Part shown: positions 33,596-42,459 of the stretch, piece by piece
Position numbering within the stretch: the first letter of the stretch is position 1
How the letters are laid out: each line of letters starts with the position of its first letter
Source: CAZGMN01 sp964645765
Lineage (GTDB): Bacteria; Acidobacteriota; Aminicenantia; Aminicenantales; Aminicenantaceae
Assembly: GCA_964645765.1 (NCBI GenBank)
Contig: CAZYBE010000003.1
Location: 1 to 64,000 of the forward strand
Length of the DNA: 64,000 bases
Reading direction: 5' to 3'
Program-made: the position numbers and the translations under genes
The notes under the pieces: generated by a model
The model's input: the letters and a program-made list of their open reading frames with translations, nothing else
What the model was told of the DNA's origin: nothing
The model's database searches: none

Positions 33596-35710
33596 TTAGC
33601 TCCATGATGCAAGGAACTGAAGAAAATTCTGGATTAAGAAAAGGAACTGGGTTGTTGGCCTCAAGACGCCTTTGCGCGCAGGCTTCAATCTCAGGCTGTT
33701 GTTGGAGAGGTTGGAATCGATAAGCCAGATATTGTCAGGATCGATCTGAGCGTATTTTGCCTTGACAGGCTTTTCAAAGGAAAACTTTTTCCATCTCTCC
33801 TGGCCGTCCCACAGCCTTACCTCCTCTGAGCCATCCTCAAAAACAACCTTGAGCTTGACCAGGACATCGCCACTGACCCGGGCTTCGCCAAAGCGCCTGA
33901 TTTTTACAGTTGTTGTGAAGAGCTCTTCGCCTTCAGATTTTCTTTCTTTCTTTTCCAGCTGAGAAACTTTCTTCGAAGTGAGCTCTTCCTTTTTCCCCTC
34001 GACATCAAAAACACCCCGGACAAATTTCTTGCTCTCCTCGGAGTGAAGGGAAGATATTCCATAGTCAAAATCGAGGGTGTTAGAGAAGAGCTCCTTAAAA
34101 AACCAGCTCAGGTCTCTTCTCGTGACTTCATTGACGACAGCGATGAAATCCGATGTTTTCGGGTGCTTGTAGCGGAAGCGCATCTGGAATGTGCGCATGA
34201 TGCGAAGCATCATCTCCTCTCCCAGCAGCTTTTCCAGTGTGTGCAAACAGGCTGAGGCTCTCATGTAGACATTCAAGCCATAGCTTCCCCTGTCGTAAAA
34301 TTTCCAGGAAAAAGTCGTGAGCGGGTCTATCTTGACCACGTTTATGGCTGCAGCCCGATCGTATTCGCGGTCGTAATAAAGAGGAAGCTTAAAAAACCAA
34401 GCAAGGGGAATCCTGTTGAAAGATCCGGAAAAGACGCCAGGCCCGTAGGCTTTTGCCAGGACCTTGCCTGTAGAATAGCTGTTGATTCCTTCGTCGAGCC
34501 ATGCTTCCTCGAACTCGTTATTGGCGCACAGCCCGTACCAGTATCCATGTCCGAATTCATGGACGATGACACCCTCTGGAGAAAGGACTTTTTTGCTCTT
34601 CAAGACAGAGGTTCCGGCAGTAAAAAGCGTCGGATATTCCATCCCTCCGCTTCCTGTTCTGAAAGGCGGGTCAACCATGGTCACCGTCTGATAAGGATAG
34701 GGCCCATACCACAGGCCGTAATACTTTAATGCGGCCTTCAGAGCCTTAAAATGACGGTCAATCTGGGCTTTATGCTCAGGCTCGATCAAGAGAATCATCT
34801 TGACCTTGGGAAGCTTGATGTCTTCAGGTAGAAGCCGAAAAATGCGGGCCATTTCCTCGTATTCCTTCTGAGTGACTTCTTTGTCAGAGATGAAATCCTG
34901 CTCGACCTTGATAAAATTAGGGTCTGCTGTCCAGGCAAAGTCATGAATGTTTTCCTGGTAATATGCATAGGTCATAGTTTTTTTCTCTTTATTCGCAACG
35001 GCGTCTATCTGCCTTCCTGAGGCTCCGACCACAAAATTCTCAGGGACGGTGATATGGACAGTAAACTCTGCAAAATCCGCGTAGAACTCTGAGTTGAGAT
35101 GATACTCATGGCAATTCCAGCCTTTCCCTTCTTCATAGACGCCAGGCTTCGGAAACCACTGGCCGAAAAAGTAAGAATCCTGGTAATAGCCTGAGCGGAG
35201 GATTGTTCTTGGAATCTTTGACTTGAATTCAAGCTGAAGATGGACTTCCTCTCCAGGCTTTACAGGCTCAGGGAAGCGGATGCGCATGACTGTCTGGTCT
35301 TGGGGATAGGCGGGCTCATCTGGAATTATGAACTCCATTGTCGGAGTCAAATCTCTTCCATCAGCAAGACTGATGCTCGTCACATCCACCCAGCCCCATT
35401 CCCCTTTTTTAACGTCTATTTTAAACAAACCGAAGCCTTCCTCTTTTGATTCCTCGATGACGCTGCTGCGCTCATTCTTGAAGGCATTGTAGTAGAGATG
35501 AAGCCACATCTCCGGCACCAGATCCTTGGTCTTGTTGAACCAAGAAATCGCCTCTTTGCCGTAGAGCATCTTATTCTGGTTATCCAGCTCGACCCAGATT
35601 TCGTAACGGATGTTGCTAACTTTCGGCTGGGCGAATAAATCCAACGATATTGCAGGTATAAATCCGGCCATGATTAATAAAAAGCAGAGCAAAGATCTTT
35701 TATGGCTCAC
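33596..35710 (-). CDS. M1 family zinc metallopeptidase (secreted)
   Basis: 704 residues. The start is GTG at 35710, placed 5 bases after GGAGG; the in-frame TTG upstream lies in the ribosome site itself. The signal peptide is LLCFLLIMAGFIPAISLDLF. The gluzincin motif is HEFGH followed by Glu 19 residues after the second His (FEEAWLDEG), the M1 HExxHx18E signature. The preceding FRTGSGGMEYPTLFTAG is the GxMEN-like substrate-binding segment in a variant form (GGMEYP). A beta-rich C-terminal domain follows. It is an aminopeptidase-type enzyme acting outside the cytoplasm. A GGGAC hairpin lies just upstream. Confidence 0.88.
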   Translation of the reverse strand: MSHKRSLLCFLLIMAGFIPAISLDLFAQPKVSNIRYEIWVELDNQNKMLYGKEAISWFNKTKDLVPEMWLHLYYNAFKNERSSVIEESKEEGFGLFKIDVKKGEWGWVDVTSISLADGRDLTPTMEFIIPDEPAYPQDQTVMRIRFPEPVKPGEEVHLQLEFKSKIPRTILRSGYYQDSYFFGQWFPKPGVYEEGKGWNCHEYHLNSEFYADFAEFTVHITVPENFVVGASGRQIDAVANKEKKTMTYAYYQENIHDFAWTADPNFIKVEQDFISDKEVTQKEYEEMARIFRLLPEDIKLPKVKMILLIEPEHKAQIDRHFKALKAALKYYGLWYGPYPYQTVTMVDPPFRTGSGGMEYPTLFTAGTSVLKSKKVLSPEGVIVHEFGHGYWYGLCANNEFEEAWLDEGINSYSTGKVLAKAYGPGVFSGSFNRIPLAWFFKLPLYYDREYDRAAAINVVKIDPLTTFSWKFYDRGSYGLNVYMRASACLHTLEKLLGEEMMLRIMRTFQMRFRYKHPKTSDFIAVVNEVTRRDLSWFFKELFSNTLDFDYGISSLHSEESKKFVRGVFDVEGKKEELTSKKVSQLEKKERKSEGEELFTTTVKIRRFGEARVSGDVLVKLKVVFEDGSEEVRLWDGQERWKKFSFEKPVKAKYAQIDPDNIWLIDSNLSNNSLRLKPARKGVLRPTTQFLFLIQNFLQFLASWS

Positions 35711-35743
35711 TTCCTCCTCCAAATATTCTTAAAGGGATTTAAT

Positions 35744-35783
35744 TGGGACAGGCAACTTTTTTTATAAAAAGTAGCCTGTCCCA
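35744..35783. repeat. GGGACA hairpin, copy 2 (40 bp)
   Basis: TGGGACAGGC (35744-35753) pairs with GCCTGTCCCA (35774-35783). The stem continues inward through ACTTTTT/AAAAAGT, giving about 17 bp with one mismatch. It lies between the exporter ATPase gene and the M1 peptidase gene, immediately upstream of the latter. Confidence 0.7.
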
Positions 35784-35888
35784 TTTTCTTTCTCTTCCAT
35801 CTAATTCTAAGTCGGCGTTCATTATATGAAAATCCGCTTCAGGTGACAAACTTAAAAAATGCTCAGGTCAATGGCTGAAAAAACAGTC

Positions 35889-35946
35889 GAAAAAGGGGAC
35901 TGTTGTTTGTTATTGATGAGGAACAAAAAGGGTAATGTCCCATTTT
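35889..35946 (-). terminator. GGGGAC hairpin, copy 3, terminator-like, after the exporter operon
   Basis: AAAAAGGGGAC (35889-35899) and GTCCCATTTTT (35936-35946) pair over 11 bp with one G-T. It begins directly after the ATPase stop at 35949. On the minus strand the second arm reads GTCCCCTTTTT, so it can act as a terminator for the four-gene exporter operon. The loop is long (36 bases), which lowers confidence. Confidence 0.45.
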
Positions 35947-35948
35947 TG

Positions 35949-36620
35949 TCAAACCCTGTTGTTCTCGATCATCCCGTCCTTCAGCGTGATGATTCGCTGG
36001 GCGCGGGCAGAGATGTTGGGATTGTGGGTGATGACGACAAGGGTATGGCCCTCGTTCCAGAGAGATTCAAAAACAGCCAGGATTTCATCCCCAGACTTTG
36101 TGTCCAGGTTTCCTGTGGGCTCATCAGCCAGTATCAGGCTGGGGTTGTTTGCTAATGACCTGGCTATGGCCACTCGCTGCATCTCTCCGCCTGAAAGCTC
36201 GTTCGGCTTATGAGAGGCTCTTTGAGCAAGCCCGACTCTATCCAGCAGTTCCATGACACGCGCCCGCCTCGCTCTAGCCTTTACGCCCTTGAATATCATC
36301 GGTATCTCCACATTCTCAAAAGCCGTGGCATAGGGCAGGAGGTTGAAATTCTGAAAAATGAACCCTATTTTTTCATTCCTAATTTCCGCCAACTGGTTGT
36401 GGTTAAAACGCTCGACGCTCTCTCCCTCGAAAAAATATTCTCCAGAAGTCGGCACATCCAGACAGCCTATGATGTTCATCAAGGTGGATTTGCCCGAGCC
36501 AGAAGGCCCGATTAAGCCCACAAATTCATTCGTCTCAACCTCAAAGTTAATATCTTTTAACGCTTCAACTTGAACAGAGCCGGCTCCGTATATTTTTTTG
36601 ATATTTTTCATTTTAATCAT
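35949..36620 (-). CDS. ABC transporter ATP-binding protein, MacB/LolD type
   Basis: 223 residues from the ATG at 36620 (MIKMKNIKKIYGAG), with AAGGAGAG upstream. It has Walker A GPSGSGKST, Q-loop FQNFNLLPYATAFEN, signature LSGGEMQR, Walker B LILADEPTGNLD and the H-loop VVITHN. This is the ATPase subtype paired with MacB/FtsX-fold permeases that drive transport or extrusion from the periplasmic side. It is the last gene of a four-gene operon (adaptor, permease, permease, ATPase). Confidence 0.92.
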   Translation of the reverse strand: MIKMKNIKKIYGAGSVQVEALKDINFEVETNEFVGLIGPSGSGKSTLMNIIGCLDVPTSGEYFFEGESVERFNHNQLAEIRNEKIGFIFQNFNLLPYATAFENVEIPMIFKGVKARARRARVMELLDRVGLAQRASHKPNELSGGEMQRVAIARSLANNPSLILADEPTGNLDTKSGDEILAVFESLWNEGHTLVVITHNPNISARAQRIITLKDGMIENNRV

Positions 36621-36633
36621 GGGCTCTCTCCTT

Positions 36634-37881
36634 TTATTCATACCTGAGGGCTTCGACGGGCTTGGCTGATGCAGCCTTTCGTGCAGGGAATATTCCGGCC
36701 AGAAAGCCGATCGTTCCCAGGATGAGCGCTGTCAGAATCATAATGTCAAAAGAGATGACTGGATGGGCAAGGATGTCTGCAACCTCACCCTTGAGGTTAA
36801 GGGCCTGAAACAGGCTGACTATAGTGAAAGAAAGCAAAACTCCAAACGCTCCGCCGATGAAGGCAATCATCAGCGCCTCTGAGATAAACTGGAGCAGGAC
36901 ATATCTTTTCTTGGCGCCCAGAGCCATTTTTATCCCTATCTCTTTTGTCCTTTTCCTGGCAGAGACATACATGATATTGGCCACACCGACTCCGGCGACG
37001 ACCAGGGTCAGGCCGCCGATTATTCCCATGAAGACCTTAATCCCTAAAAATATATTTTCCATGAGTTTTTCCTCTTCGATCATGTCCCAGATGCTGAGCG
37101 CCTGCTTATCAGTCGGGTCAAACTTGTATTTTTGCGACAGGACTTTGTAGACTTCTTTCTTGACCGTCTCGGCCTGGGATAGGTCTTTTGGCCTGTATAT
37201 CAACCGGCGCAGATATTTATCTCCATAGATGGCCTGATAAGTCGAAAACGGTATGGCAGCTTTATCCACATCGGGACCGTTGTACATGCTGTTCTGCATC
37301 TTATTCGTCATCACCCCGATGACTAAGAAAGGGATACTGTTGACCAAGACGGTCTTTCCCACTGCTCCCTCTTCTCCAAAAAGTCTCTTCTTTAATTCTG
37401 TGCCCAGAAAAATAACTCTTTTTTTATTCTTAAGGTCCAGGGAATTGATGAACCGGCTTCCTGCCTGAGGATAATAGCCTCTGAGCTCTTCAAAAGCAGG
37501 AAAAACGCCGATGACCCTCTCGGTCAAGCTTTTTCGCTTATAGGTCATGTTATTCCTTGAGCGATCACCTTCAGGCGAGATGAGCTCGATTCCGGCTACC
37601 CGGCTTTGGAGAAGCTCTATATCCTCCTCATGAAGCATGATGACCCTTCCCTTTCCTAGGCCTTTATAGGGCTTGGAAGTCTGGCCGCCGTAGAGAATGC
37701 AGATTCCCTCTCCAAGGCCATGAGTCGCTTTAATCATCTGTCTTTTCAATCCTTCGCCAAATGCCAGGAGGACGACGATGGAGAAAGTCCCCCAAGCGAG
37801 AGCAAAAATGGTTAAGGTGATTCTCTTCTTCTGTCTCTTTAATTCCCGGTAAAATAACCTGAATAGAAAAAGAACTTTCAT
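36634..37881 (-). CDS. MacB-type ABC transporter permease, subunit 2
   Basis: 415 residues. One N-terminal transmembrane helix (TLTIFALAWGTFSIVVLLAF), a periplasmic MacB_PCD-like domain of about 230 residues and three C-terminal helices (starting IKVFMGIIGGLTLVVAGVGV). RKRTKEIGIKMALGAKKRYV is the conserved cytoplasmic loop of FtsX-fold permeases. A FPARKAASAKPVEALRYE tail is standard for the family. It starts 4 bp after the stop of the first permease and ends 14 bp before the ATPase. The two permeases are clearly homologous, implying a heterodimer. Confidence 0.9.
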   Translation of the reverse strand: MKVLFLFRLFYRELKRQKKRITLTIFALAWGTFSIVVLLAFGEGLKRQMIKATHGLGEGICILYGGQTSKPYKGLGKGRVIMLHEEDIELLQSRVAGIELISPEGDRSRNNMTYKRKSLTERVIGVFPAFEELRGYYPQAGSRFINSLDLKNKKRVIFLGTELKKRLFGEEGAVGKTVLVNSIPFLVIGVMTNKMQNSMYNGPDVDKAAIPFSTYQAIYGDKYLRRLIYRPKDLSQAETVKKEVYKVLSQKYKFDPTDKQALSIWDMIEEEKLMENIFLGIKVFMGIIGGLTLVVAGVGVANIMYVSARKRTKEIGIKMALGAKKRYVLLQFISEALMIAFIGGAFGVLLSFTIVSLFQALNLKGEVADILAHPVISFDIMILTALILGTIGFLAGIFPARKAASAKPVEALRYE

Positions 37882-37885
37882 CTGG

Positions 37886-39118
37886 CTATGACCTTATCGC
37901 CTCGACAGGATTAAGGTTTGCAGCCCGCCGCGCAGGCCCAAAACCTGAGATAAAGCCGATGAAGCCGAGAAGGGCAACCGTAACCAAAGCCACATCCAGA
38001 GATAGAGTCGGCCTTCCAATATATTCTTCGATTTTGCCAGCCGGGAAGATGACGATTATTCCATAAGAAATGGCAAGGCCTATCGCCCCGCCGATCAGAG
38101 TGACGAGCAGAGTCTCGAACAAAAACTGGGCAAGAACAAACCCCTTCTTAGCCCCTAAGGCCATTTTTAAACCAATCTCCTTAGTCCTCTCTTCGACGAC
38201 CACATTCATGATGTTGGAAACTCCGATACCGCCCACGGTCAGGGTAAAAGCCCCGATAATCCCCAGGAAGATATTAAACCCGACCATGATAGCGTTCGTA
38301 ATCTTCTCCCCTTCCATCGTGTCCCAGAAACTCAGGGCTTCGGTGTCTTCAGGGTTAAACTTGTATTTTTTTCCGAGAACTTGAAGGAGCCTTTTCTTGA
38401 TGAGCTCATTCTGAGAAGAATCATGCGCTTGCATGACCATGTTGTTGATATATTTATAGCCGAATAAGGAAGAAAAAGTCGTGGCTGGAATAAAGCCAAT
38501 TGAATCATCAGGGTTTCCATAAGTTGAATTTTGGGTTTTCTTGATCAATATGCCGACAATCTGAAAGGGAACGCTGTTGACGAAAACATATTTCCCGACA
38601 GCCGGCTCGTCCTTGAAAAGCTCCTCTTTTATCTTGTAACCAAGAAAGATAATCCTTCTTCTCAGCTTGATATCAACCTCGTTGATGAACCTTCCTCCCC
38701 TCTCAGGGATGACATTCCTCATGTTTTCGTATCCAGGATAGATACCCTGGATTTGAGCCGAATAGGTATTCTTTTCATGCTTCAGCTTGACCCCATATCT
38801 TGAATATTCCGGGCTGATGGCTTTGATTTGAGGAATTTCCTGCTTGACCAAAAAGGCATCCTCTTCTATGAAGCGAAGCGCCCTGCCCTTGCTCAATCCC
38901 TGATAGGCCATGCTCGTCCTTGCCGGCCAGAGAATGATGATTCCCTCTCCCAGACCATGATAGTTCTCGCTCATCTGCTTTCCCACACCAACACCAAATC
39001 CCAGGAGAAGGACGACAGATATTGTTCCCCAGATTATCCCAAAGACTGTCAGGAAGGTTCTCAACTTCTGAGAGCGCATGTCGCGGAGGAACTGGGATAA
39101 GAACATGAACGATTTCAT
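37886..39118 (-). CDS. MacB-type ABC transporter permease, subunit 1
   Basis: 410 residues with the same plan as its neighbour: N-terminal helix (FLTVFGIIWGTISVVLLLGF), periplasmic domain, then three helices with GFNIFLGIIGAFTLTVGGIG, the loop VEERTKEIGLKMALGAKKGF and the tail GPARRAANLNPVEAIRS. AAAGG precedes the ATG. In characterised MacB, one polypeptide carries both ATPase and permease and works as a homodimer; here the ATPase is separate and the permease is duplicated. The substrate (macrolide, peptide, lipoprotein, siderophore) cannot be inferred. Confidence 0.9.
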   Translation of the reverse strand: MKSFMFLSQFLRDMRSQKLRTFLTVFGIIWGTISVVLLLGFGVGVGKQMSENYHGLGEGIIILWPARTSMAYQGLSKGRALRFIEEDAFLVKQEIPQIKAISPEYSRYGVKLKHEKNTYSAQIQGIYPGYENMRNVIPERGGRFINEVDIKLRRRIIFLGYKIKEELFKDEPAVGKYVFVNSVPFQIVGILIKKTQNSTYGNPDDSIGFIPATTFSSLFGYKYINNMVMQAHDSSQNELIKKRLLQVLGKKYKFNPEDTEALSFWDTMEGEKITNAIMVGFNIFLGIIGAFTLTVGGIGVSNIMNVVVEERTKEIGLKMALGAKKGFVLAQFLFETLLVTLIGGAIGLAISYGIIVIFPAGKIEEYIGRPTLSLDVALVTVALLGFIGFISGFGPARRAANLNPVEAIRS

Positions 39119-39161
39119 AATAAACCTTTAAAGTTCTATCATAGGCCGCTTGGATTATCGG

Positions 39162-40253
39162 TCACTTAATTTGCTTTGGAGGCCTTTCCACTACTTCCTC
39201 GCCTTCTTTCAAGCCTTCCAGGATTTCAATGTTGATTCCATCGCTCAACCCCACTTTCACTTCCTTCTTGACGATTTCGTTCTTTTCGTTCTTGACCTCG
39301 ATAAAAGCCTTGCCTTCTTTAAACTCCACCAGCCTCTCGGGAAGGAAAAGGGTATTCGCGGATTTGTTGATAACCAAATCGGCGTTGGTTGAATAGCCTG
39401 CCCTGATGATTTTTTCTCCCTTTTGAATGATTTCGATCTCCACATCGAAAAGAGTTGCGTTCTCCTGCATCCTGGCTTTGGGTGAAATCTTGGTCAACTT
39501 GCCGAATATCTTCTGGTCAGGGATGGCTCCAATCTTGAGCTCGGCCGTCATCCCTTCTTTAAGCTTTCCCACGTCGATCTCATCCACGGTGCCTTTAAAA
39601 ATGAGGCTTTTCATGTCAGCCAGGATGAGAAGCTCTGTGCCTGCCTGGTAGGAGGTCAAGGGAACAATCGGGTCCCCTTCCTGGACCCTTCTCTCAAGAA
39701 TCATTCCATCCACAGGCGATTTTATAACCGTATCAATCTGCCGGCCAGCGATTCTCGTCTTCCCTTTATCAATCAGAGCCAGCCTTTCCTGGGCAAGGTT
39801 CAGCCTCAACTCGAGCTCCTTGAAGCTATTTTCAGCCGAATCAAATTCTTTCTGGGAAACCACGTCTTCCTTCAGCAGCTTCTTCACCCGTTCATACTCA
39901 TTCCTGGCGTTATCAAGGTTAACCGAGGCTATCTCGACATTCCTCTTAGCCTCGGCAAATTCGAGGGGTGTCGGGTCGGGGTTGATTTCGAGCAAAGGCT
40001 CTCCTGCTTTCACCTCATCGCCGACTTCGGCATAAATCCTCTTGACGATGCCTGATATCTTCGACTTCACTGCCACTTCTTTTTCAGGCTCAATCCGCCC
40101 GATGGCCAGCGCCTTCTCGATAATGTCGCCCCGTTGAACTTTTACCAGCTTAGTATCGTTGTCCTTTGTATTTGCAGAATTCTTAGCCTTTAAGAATATA
40201 ATAGCGGCAATGACGAGCAAGACAAAAAGAGGTATGATTATTTTTTTAAACAT
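39162..40253 (-). CDS. Periplasmic adaptor of MacA/HlyD type
   Basis: 363 residues. An N-terminal membrane anchor (IIIPLFVLLVIAAIIFL) is followed by a barrel-sandwich half-motif (VKSKISGIVKRIYAEVGDEV), a coiled-coil hairpin (about 90-165), the second half (KSPVDGMILERRVQEGDPI) and a beta-barrel plus membrane-proximal domain. It would link the inner-membrane MacB-like complex to an outer-membrane channel; no TolC-like gene is in the window. GAGGAGG precedes the ATG. It is the first gene of the exporter operon and follows the short genes at 40264-40616 closely. Confidence 0.9.
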   Translation of the reverse strand: MFKKIIIPLFVLLVIAAIIFLKAKNSANTKDNDTKLVKVQRGDIIEKALAIGRIEPEKEVAVKSKISGIVKRIYAEVGDEVKAGEPLLEINPDPTPLEFAEAKRNVEIASVNLDNARNEYERVKKLLKEDVVSQKEFDSAENSFKELELRLNLAQERLALIDKGKTRIAGRQIDTVIKSPVDGMILERRVQEGDPIVPLTSYQAGTELLILADMKSLIFKGTVDEIDVGKLKEGMTAELKIGAIPDQKIFGKLTKISPKARMQENATLFDVEIEIIQKGEKIIRAGYSTNADLVINKSANTLFLPERLVEFKEGKAFIEVKNEKNEIVKKEVKVGLSDGINIEILEGLKEGEEVVERPPKQIK

Positions 40254-40263
40254 CCGCTCCTCC

Positions 40264-40454
40264 TCATTCCAATAAATTTATACGAATCTGATGCCTAAAA
40301 GGTTCCAAGTGTGCGATTTCTTCTATATGCTTTGGCCATCCACGATTCAATGGGACAAGAAAAATATTATAGAGGTCTGACATTTTCACGAAGATGATTT
40401 CCTCATGGGTGAACTGGGCTGCGGATGAAAACGTGATGGCTATATCGAACTGAT
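40264..40454 (-). pseudogene. Open frame without a start: possible 3' gene remnant
   Basis: A frame that overlaps the end of the small zinc-ribbon gene continues to a stop at 40264. It encodes a well-formed sequence of about 63 residues (for example FDIAITFSSAAQFTHEE, LYNIFLVPLNRGWPKHIEEI). The only in-frame start is a TTG inside the neighbouring gene, in a different frame. The composition looks like real protein and not a shadow frame, so I read it as the remnant of a truncated gene. I recognise no family. Confidence 0.3.
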
Positions 40455-40616
40455 TTACTTTTTCTTCTTCTCTTCCTGCTCTTTCTTCCAATAGTCTAAA
40501 CAATCGATATCGCAGAAATAAAGGACATAATCTCGGCCCTCAGCATGGACAGCAGCGGCTTTGGGAATCATCTTTTTGCAGACATGGCAGGGTATCTTCT
40601 CAACTTTTTCTTTCAT
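40455..40616 (-). CDS. Small TRASH/YHS-like zinc-binding protein
   Basis: 53 residues from the ATG at 40616 (MKEKVEKIPCHVCKK); AAAAGGA lies 8 bases upstream. It has a CxxC at residues 10-13 and a CxxxC (FCDIDCLDYW) near 35-39, which form a treble-clef or TRASH-type metal site like those of small DUF3330-like proteins. The tail is Lys/Glu-rich. It starts 19 bp after the LigD-type gene and may be co-transcribed. Function is unknown, possibly metal sensing or protein binding. Confidence 0.6.
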   Translation of the reverse strand: MKEKVEKIPCHVCKKMIPKAAAVHAEGRDYVLYFCDIDCLDYWKKEQEEKKKK

Positions 40617-40635
40617 TTTTATTTTCCTTTTTTCA

Positions 40636-41112
40636 TTATTTGATCTCATCTTTTTCTTTGAGCTTGAAAAAAAGCCAGTTGTTGTCTTTGGCATTCTGAG
40701 ATTTAAGTTTTATCAAGCAATATCTTCCCTTCAATTTTTTCCCTCTTATCTCAATAACTTTCTTCGAAGGAGTCAGCTCAAGAGGAAGATAGGAGCCCTT
40801 GTCCCAAATCTCCACCTTTCCTGCTCCATACTGTCCCTCAGGAATGATTCCTTCGAAATATTCGTAGCCCAAAGGATGGTCTTCTGTCTCGACAGCCAGC
40901 CTCTTGACTCCTTCTTCCCGAGGAGGAGATTTGGGGACGGCCCAGCTCTTGAGCACTCCCCCTTCTTCCAGACGAAGGTCATAGTGGAGATGGGAGGCGT
41001 CGTGCTGCTGGATGACATAAACAAGCTCTTTTCCCTTCTTTCTTGACTTTGATTCTCCTGGCTCTGGAGTTTTTTTAAAGTTTCTTTTTTCCTTGTAGTC
41101 TTTTAAGCTCAT
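40636..41112 (-). CDS. Stand-alone LigD-type 3'-phosphoesterase (DNA polymerase ligase N-terminal domain)
   Basis: 158 residues covering only the PE domain of LigD. The signature HDASHLHYDLRL (residues 37-48) is followed by LKSWAVPKSPP, ETEDHPLGYEYFEG, IPEGQYGAG and NWLFFKLK. In LigD this Mn-dependent domain resects 3'-phosphate and ribonucleotide ends during non-homologous end joining. Stand-alone versions occur in bacteria and archaea. No ligase, polymerase domain or Ku gene is in the window. It lies 24 bp after the MBL-fold gene, at the end of the nuo run. Confidence 0.88.
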   Translation of the reverse strand: MSLKDYKEKRNFKKTPEPGESKSRKKGKELVYVIQQHDASHLHYDLRLEEGGVLKSWAVPKSPPREEGVKRLAVETEDHPLGYEYFEGIIPEGQYGAGKVEIWDKGSYLPLELTPSKKVIEIRGKKLKGRYCLIKLKSQNAKDNNWLFFKLKEKDEIK

Positions 41113-41136
41113 CTCATCCTGAAAAAAATTTTCTTT

Positions 41137-41988
41137 TTATTTTAGCGGTTCGAAGGCGAATTTGCCATTCGTCTCTTTAACCTTGCCAAAGAAGTGCTGG
41201 GGGTCGTGGTTAAAGGCGAGTATCCAATCTTCTCTTATGGCCTGCTCGAAGACACTTTTCTTATTCTCCAGGGTATTCAAGGGAAAGAGGTCGTAGCTCA
41301 TGATGTAAGAAAGCCCGATATGAGCTGAAGTCGGGACAAGGTCTCCAAGGAAAAAAAGGACCTTGCCCTCTGAGCAGACTTTCAAGCATTGATGGAAAGA
41401 CGTGTGACCGCGAACTTGGATGACTGAAACGCCTTCGGTGATCTCCTTATTTCCATGAACGAGAAGCAGAAGGCCGTGCTTCTCCAGGGGCAAAAAACAT
41501 TGCTCGAGATAGCTCTGTCTATCTCTCTCGCTGGGATGAAGGGCATATTCCCATTCTCCTCTCTGGATGACATATTTGGCCTTGGGAAAGGTCGGCACAA
41601 ACTGGCCATCCTTGTCTTTATGGGTGTTGCCGCCGCAATGGTCAAAGTGAAGATGGGTGTTGACAACAAAATCGATATCATCAACGTGATACCCCAATTT
41701 TTGAAGTGAGGGAACAAGCCCGGGTTTTCTCTCCACGGAATAATATTCAGAAAACTTCTGGCCAGAGCTCTCGCCGATTCCTGTCTCAACCAGGACCAGC
41801 TTTTTTTTTGTTTTGACCAGGATGGAATTCAGGCCGAGCCTGATCCTGTTCTTCTTATCCGCTGGATATTTCTTTTCCCAGAGAGTCTTGGGGACAACAC
41901 CGAACATCGCTCCGCCGTCGAGATGGAAGAAGCCGTCTCTCAGCCCGTAAATTTCAAATTGACCTAAGGTAACCCTATCAACCATCAT
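41137..41988 (-). CDS. MBL-fold metallo-hydrolase
   Basis: 283 residues. The dinuclear metal site motif is THLHFDHCGGN (HxHxDH), with further ligands in VRGHTSFH, FFLGDLVPTSAH and AFNHDPQHFF. This is a glyoxalase-II/lactonase-like single-domain protein with no signal peptide. The start is ATGATG at 41988, overlapping the nuoI stop (ATGA), so it is translated with the nuo operon. The substrate is unknown: thioester, lactone or phosphodiester hydrolysis are all possible. Confidence 0.85.
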   Translation of the reverse strand: MMVDRVTLGQFEIYGLRDGFFHLDGGAMFGVVPKTLWEKKYPADKKNRIRLGLNSILVKTKKKLVLVETGIGESSGQKFSEYYSVERKPGLVPSLQKLGYHVDDIDFVVNTHLHFDHCGGNTHKDKDGQFVPTFPKAKYVIQRGEWEYALHPSERDRQSYLEQCFLPLEKHGLLLLVHGNKEITEGVSVIQVRGHTSFHQCLKVCSEGKVLFFLGDLVPTSAHIGLSYIMSYDLFPLNTLENKKSVFEQAIREDWILAFNHDPQHFFGKVKETNGKFAFEPLK

Positions 41989-42458
41989 CCGAGGAGCTTA
42001 TCCAAATCATAAATCAAATCCTGGCGGCTGTATTCGGCAAATTCAATCTGGCCTGAATCCATGCGGATCGCATCTTCAGGGCAGGCTTCAACGCAGAATC
42101 CACAGAAGCAGCACCGGCTTAAATCGATGATGAACTTGGCCGGGTATTTCTGGATTTCTGGGTCAGGGTCTTCTGCGGCTTCAACATAGATGCACTCTGA
42201 AGGGCAGACCGTGACACAGAGCATGCAGGCCACACAGCGAGGCTTTCCACCCTCCCTGGTCGTCAGACGGTGCAGGCTCCGGTGCCTCGAAGCCAGCTCT
42301 TTTTTTTGCTCAGGGTATTGAATGGTCACAGCTCCCTTTCTCTTTGTCTTTATCCCGAAGAGCTTCAGGACGTGGAAAACCATATTGACCACAAAATGGC
42401 GGGCAGTGATCAGACTTCCGCGGATGATCTCGATGAAATAACCAAGCGCTTCTATCAT
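41985..42458 (-). CDS. nuoI: NADH-quinone oxidoreductase subunit I
   Basis: 157 residues. Two ferredoxin-type motifs, CVACMLCVTVCP and CCFCGFCVEACP, bind clusters N6a and N6b, which carry electrons from NuoG towards NuoB and quinone. The N-terminal amphipathic helices (EIIRGSLITARHFVVNMVF) dock on the membrane arm. It is the last nuo gene here; after it come an MBL hydrolase and a LigD-type gene where nuoJ would be expected. Confidence 0.93.
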   Translation of the reverse strand: MIEALGYFIEIIRGSLITARHFVVNMVFHVLKLFGIKTKRKGAVTIQYPEQKKELASRHRSLHRLTTREGGKPRCVACMLCVTVCPSECIYVEAAEDPDPEIQKYPAKFIIDLSRCCFCGFCVEACPEDAIRMDSGQIEFAEYSRQDLIYDLDKLLG

Positions 42459-42459
42459 T

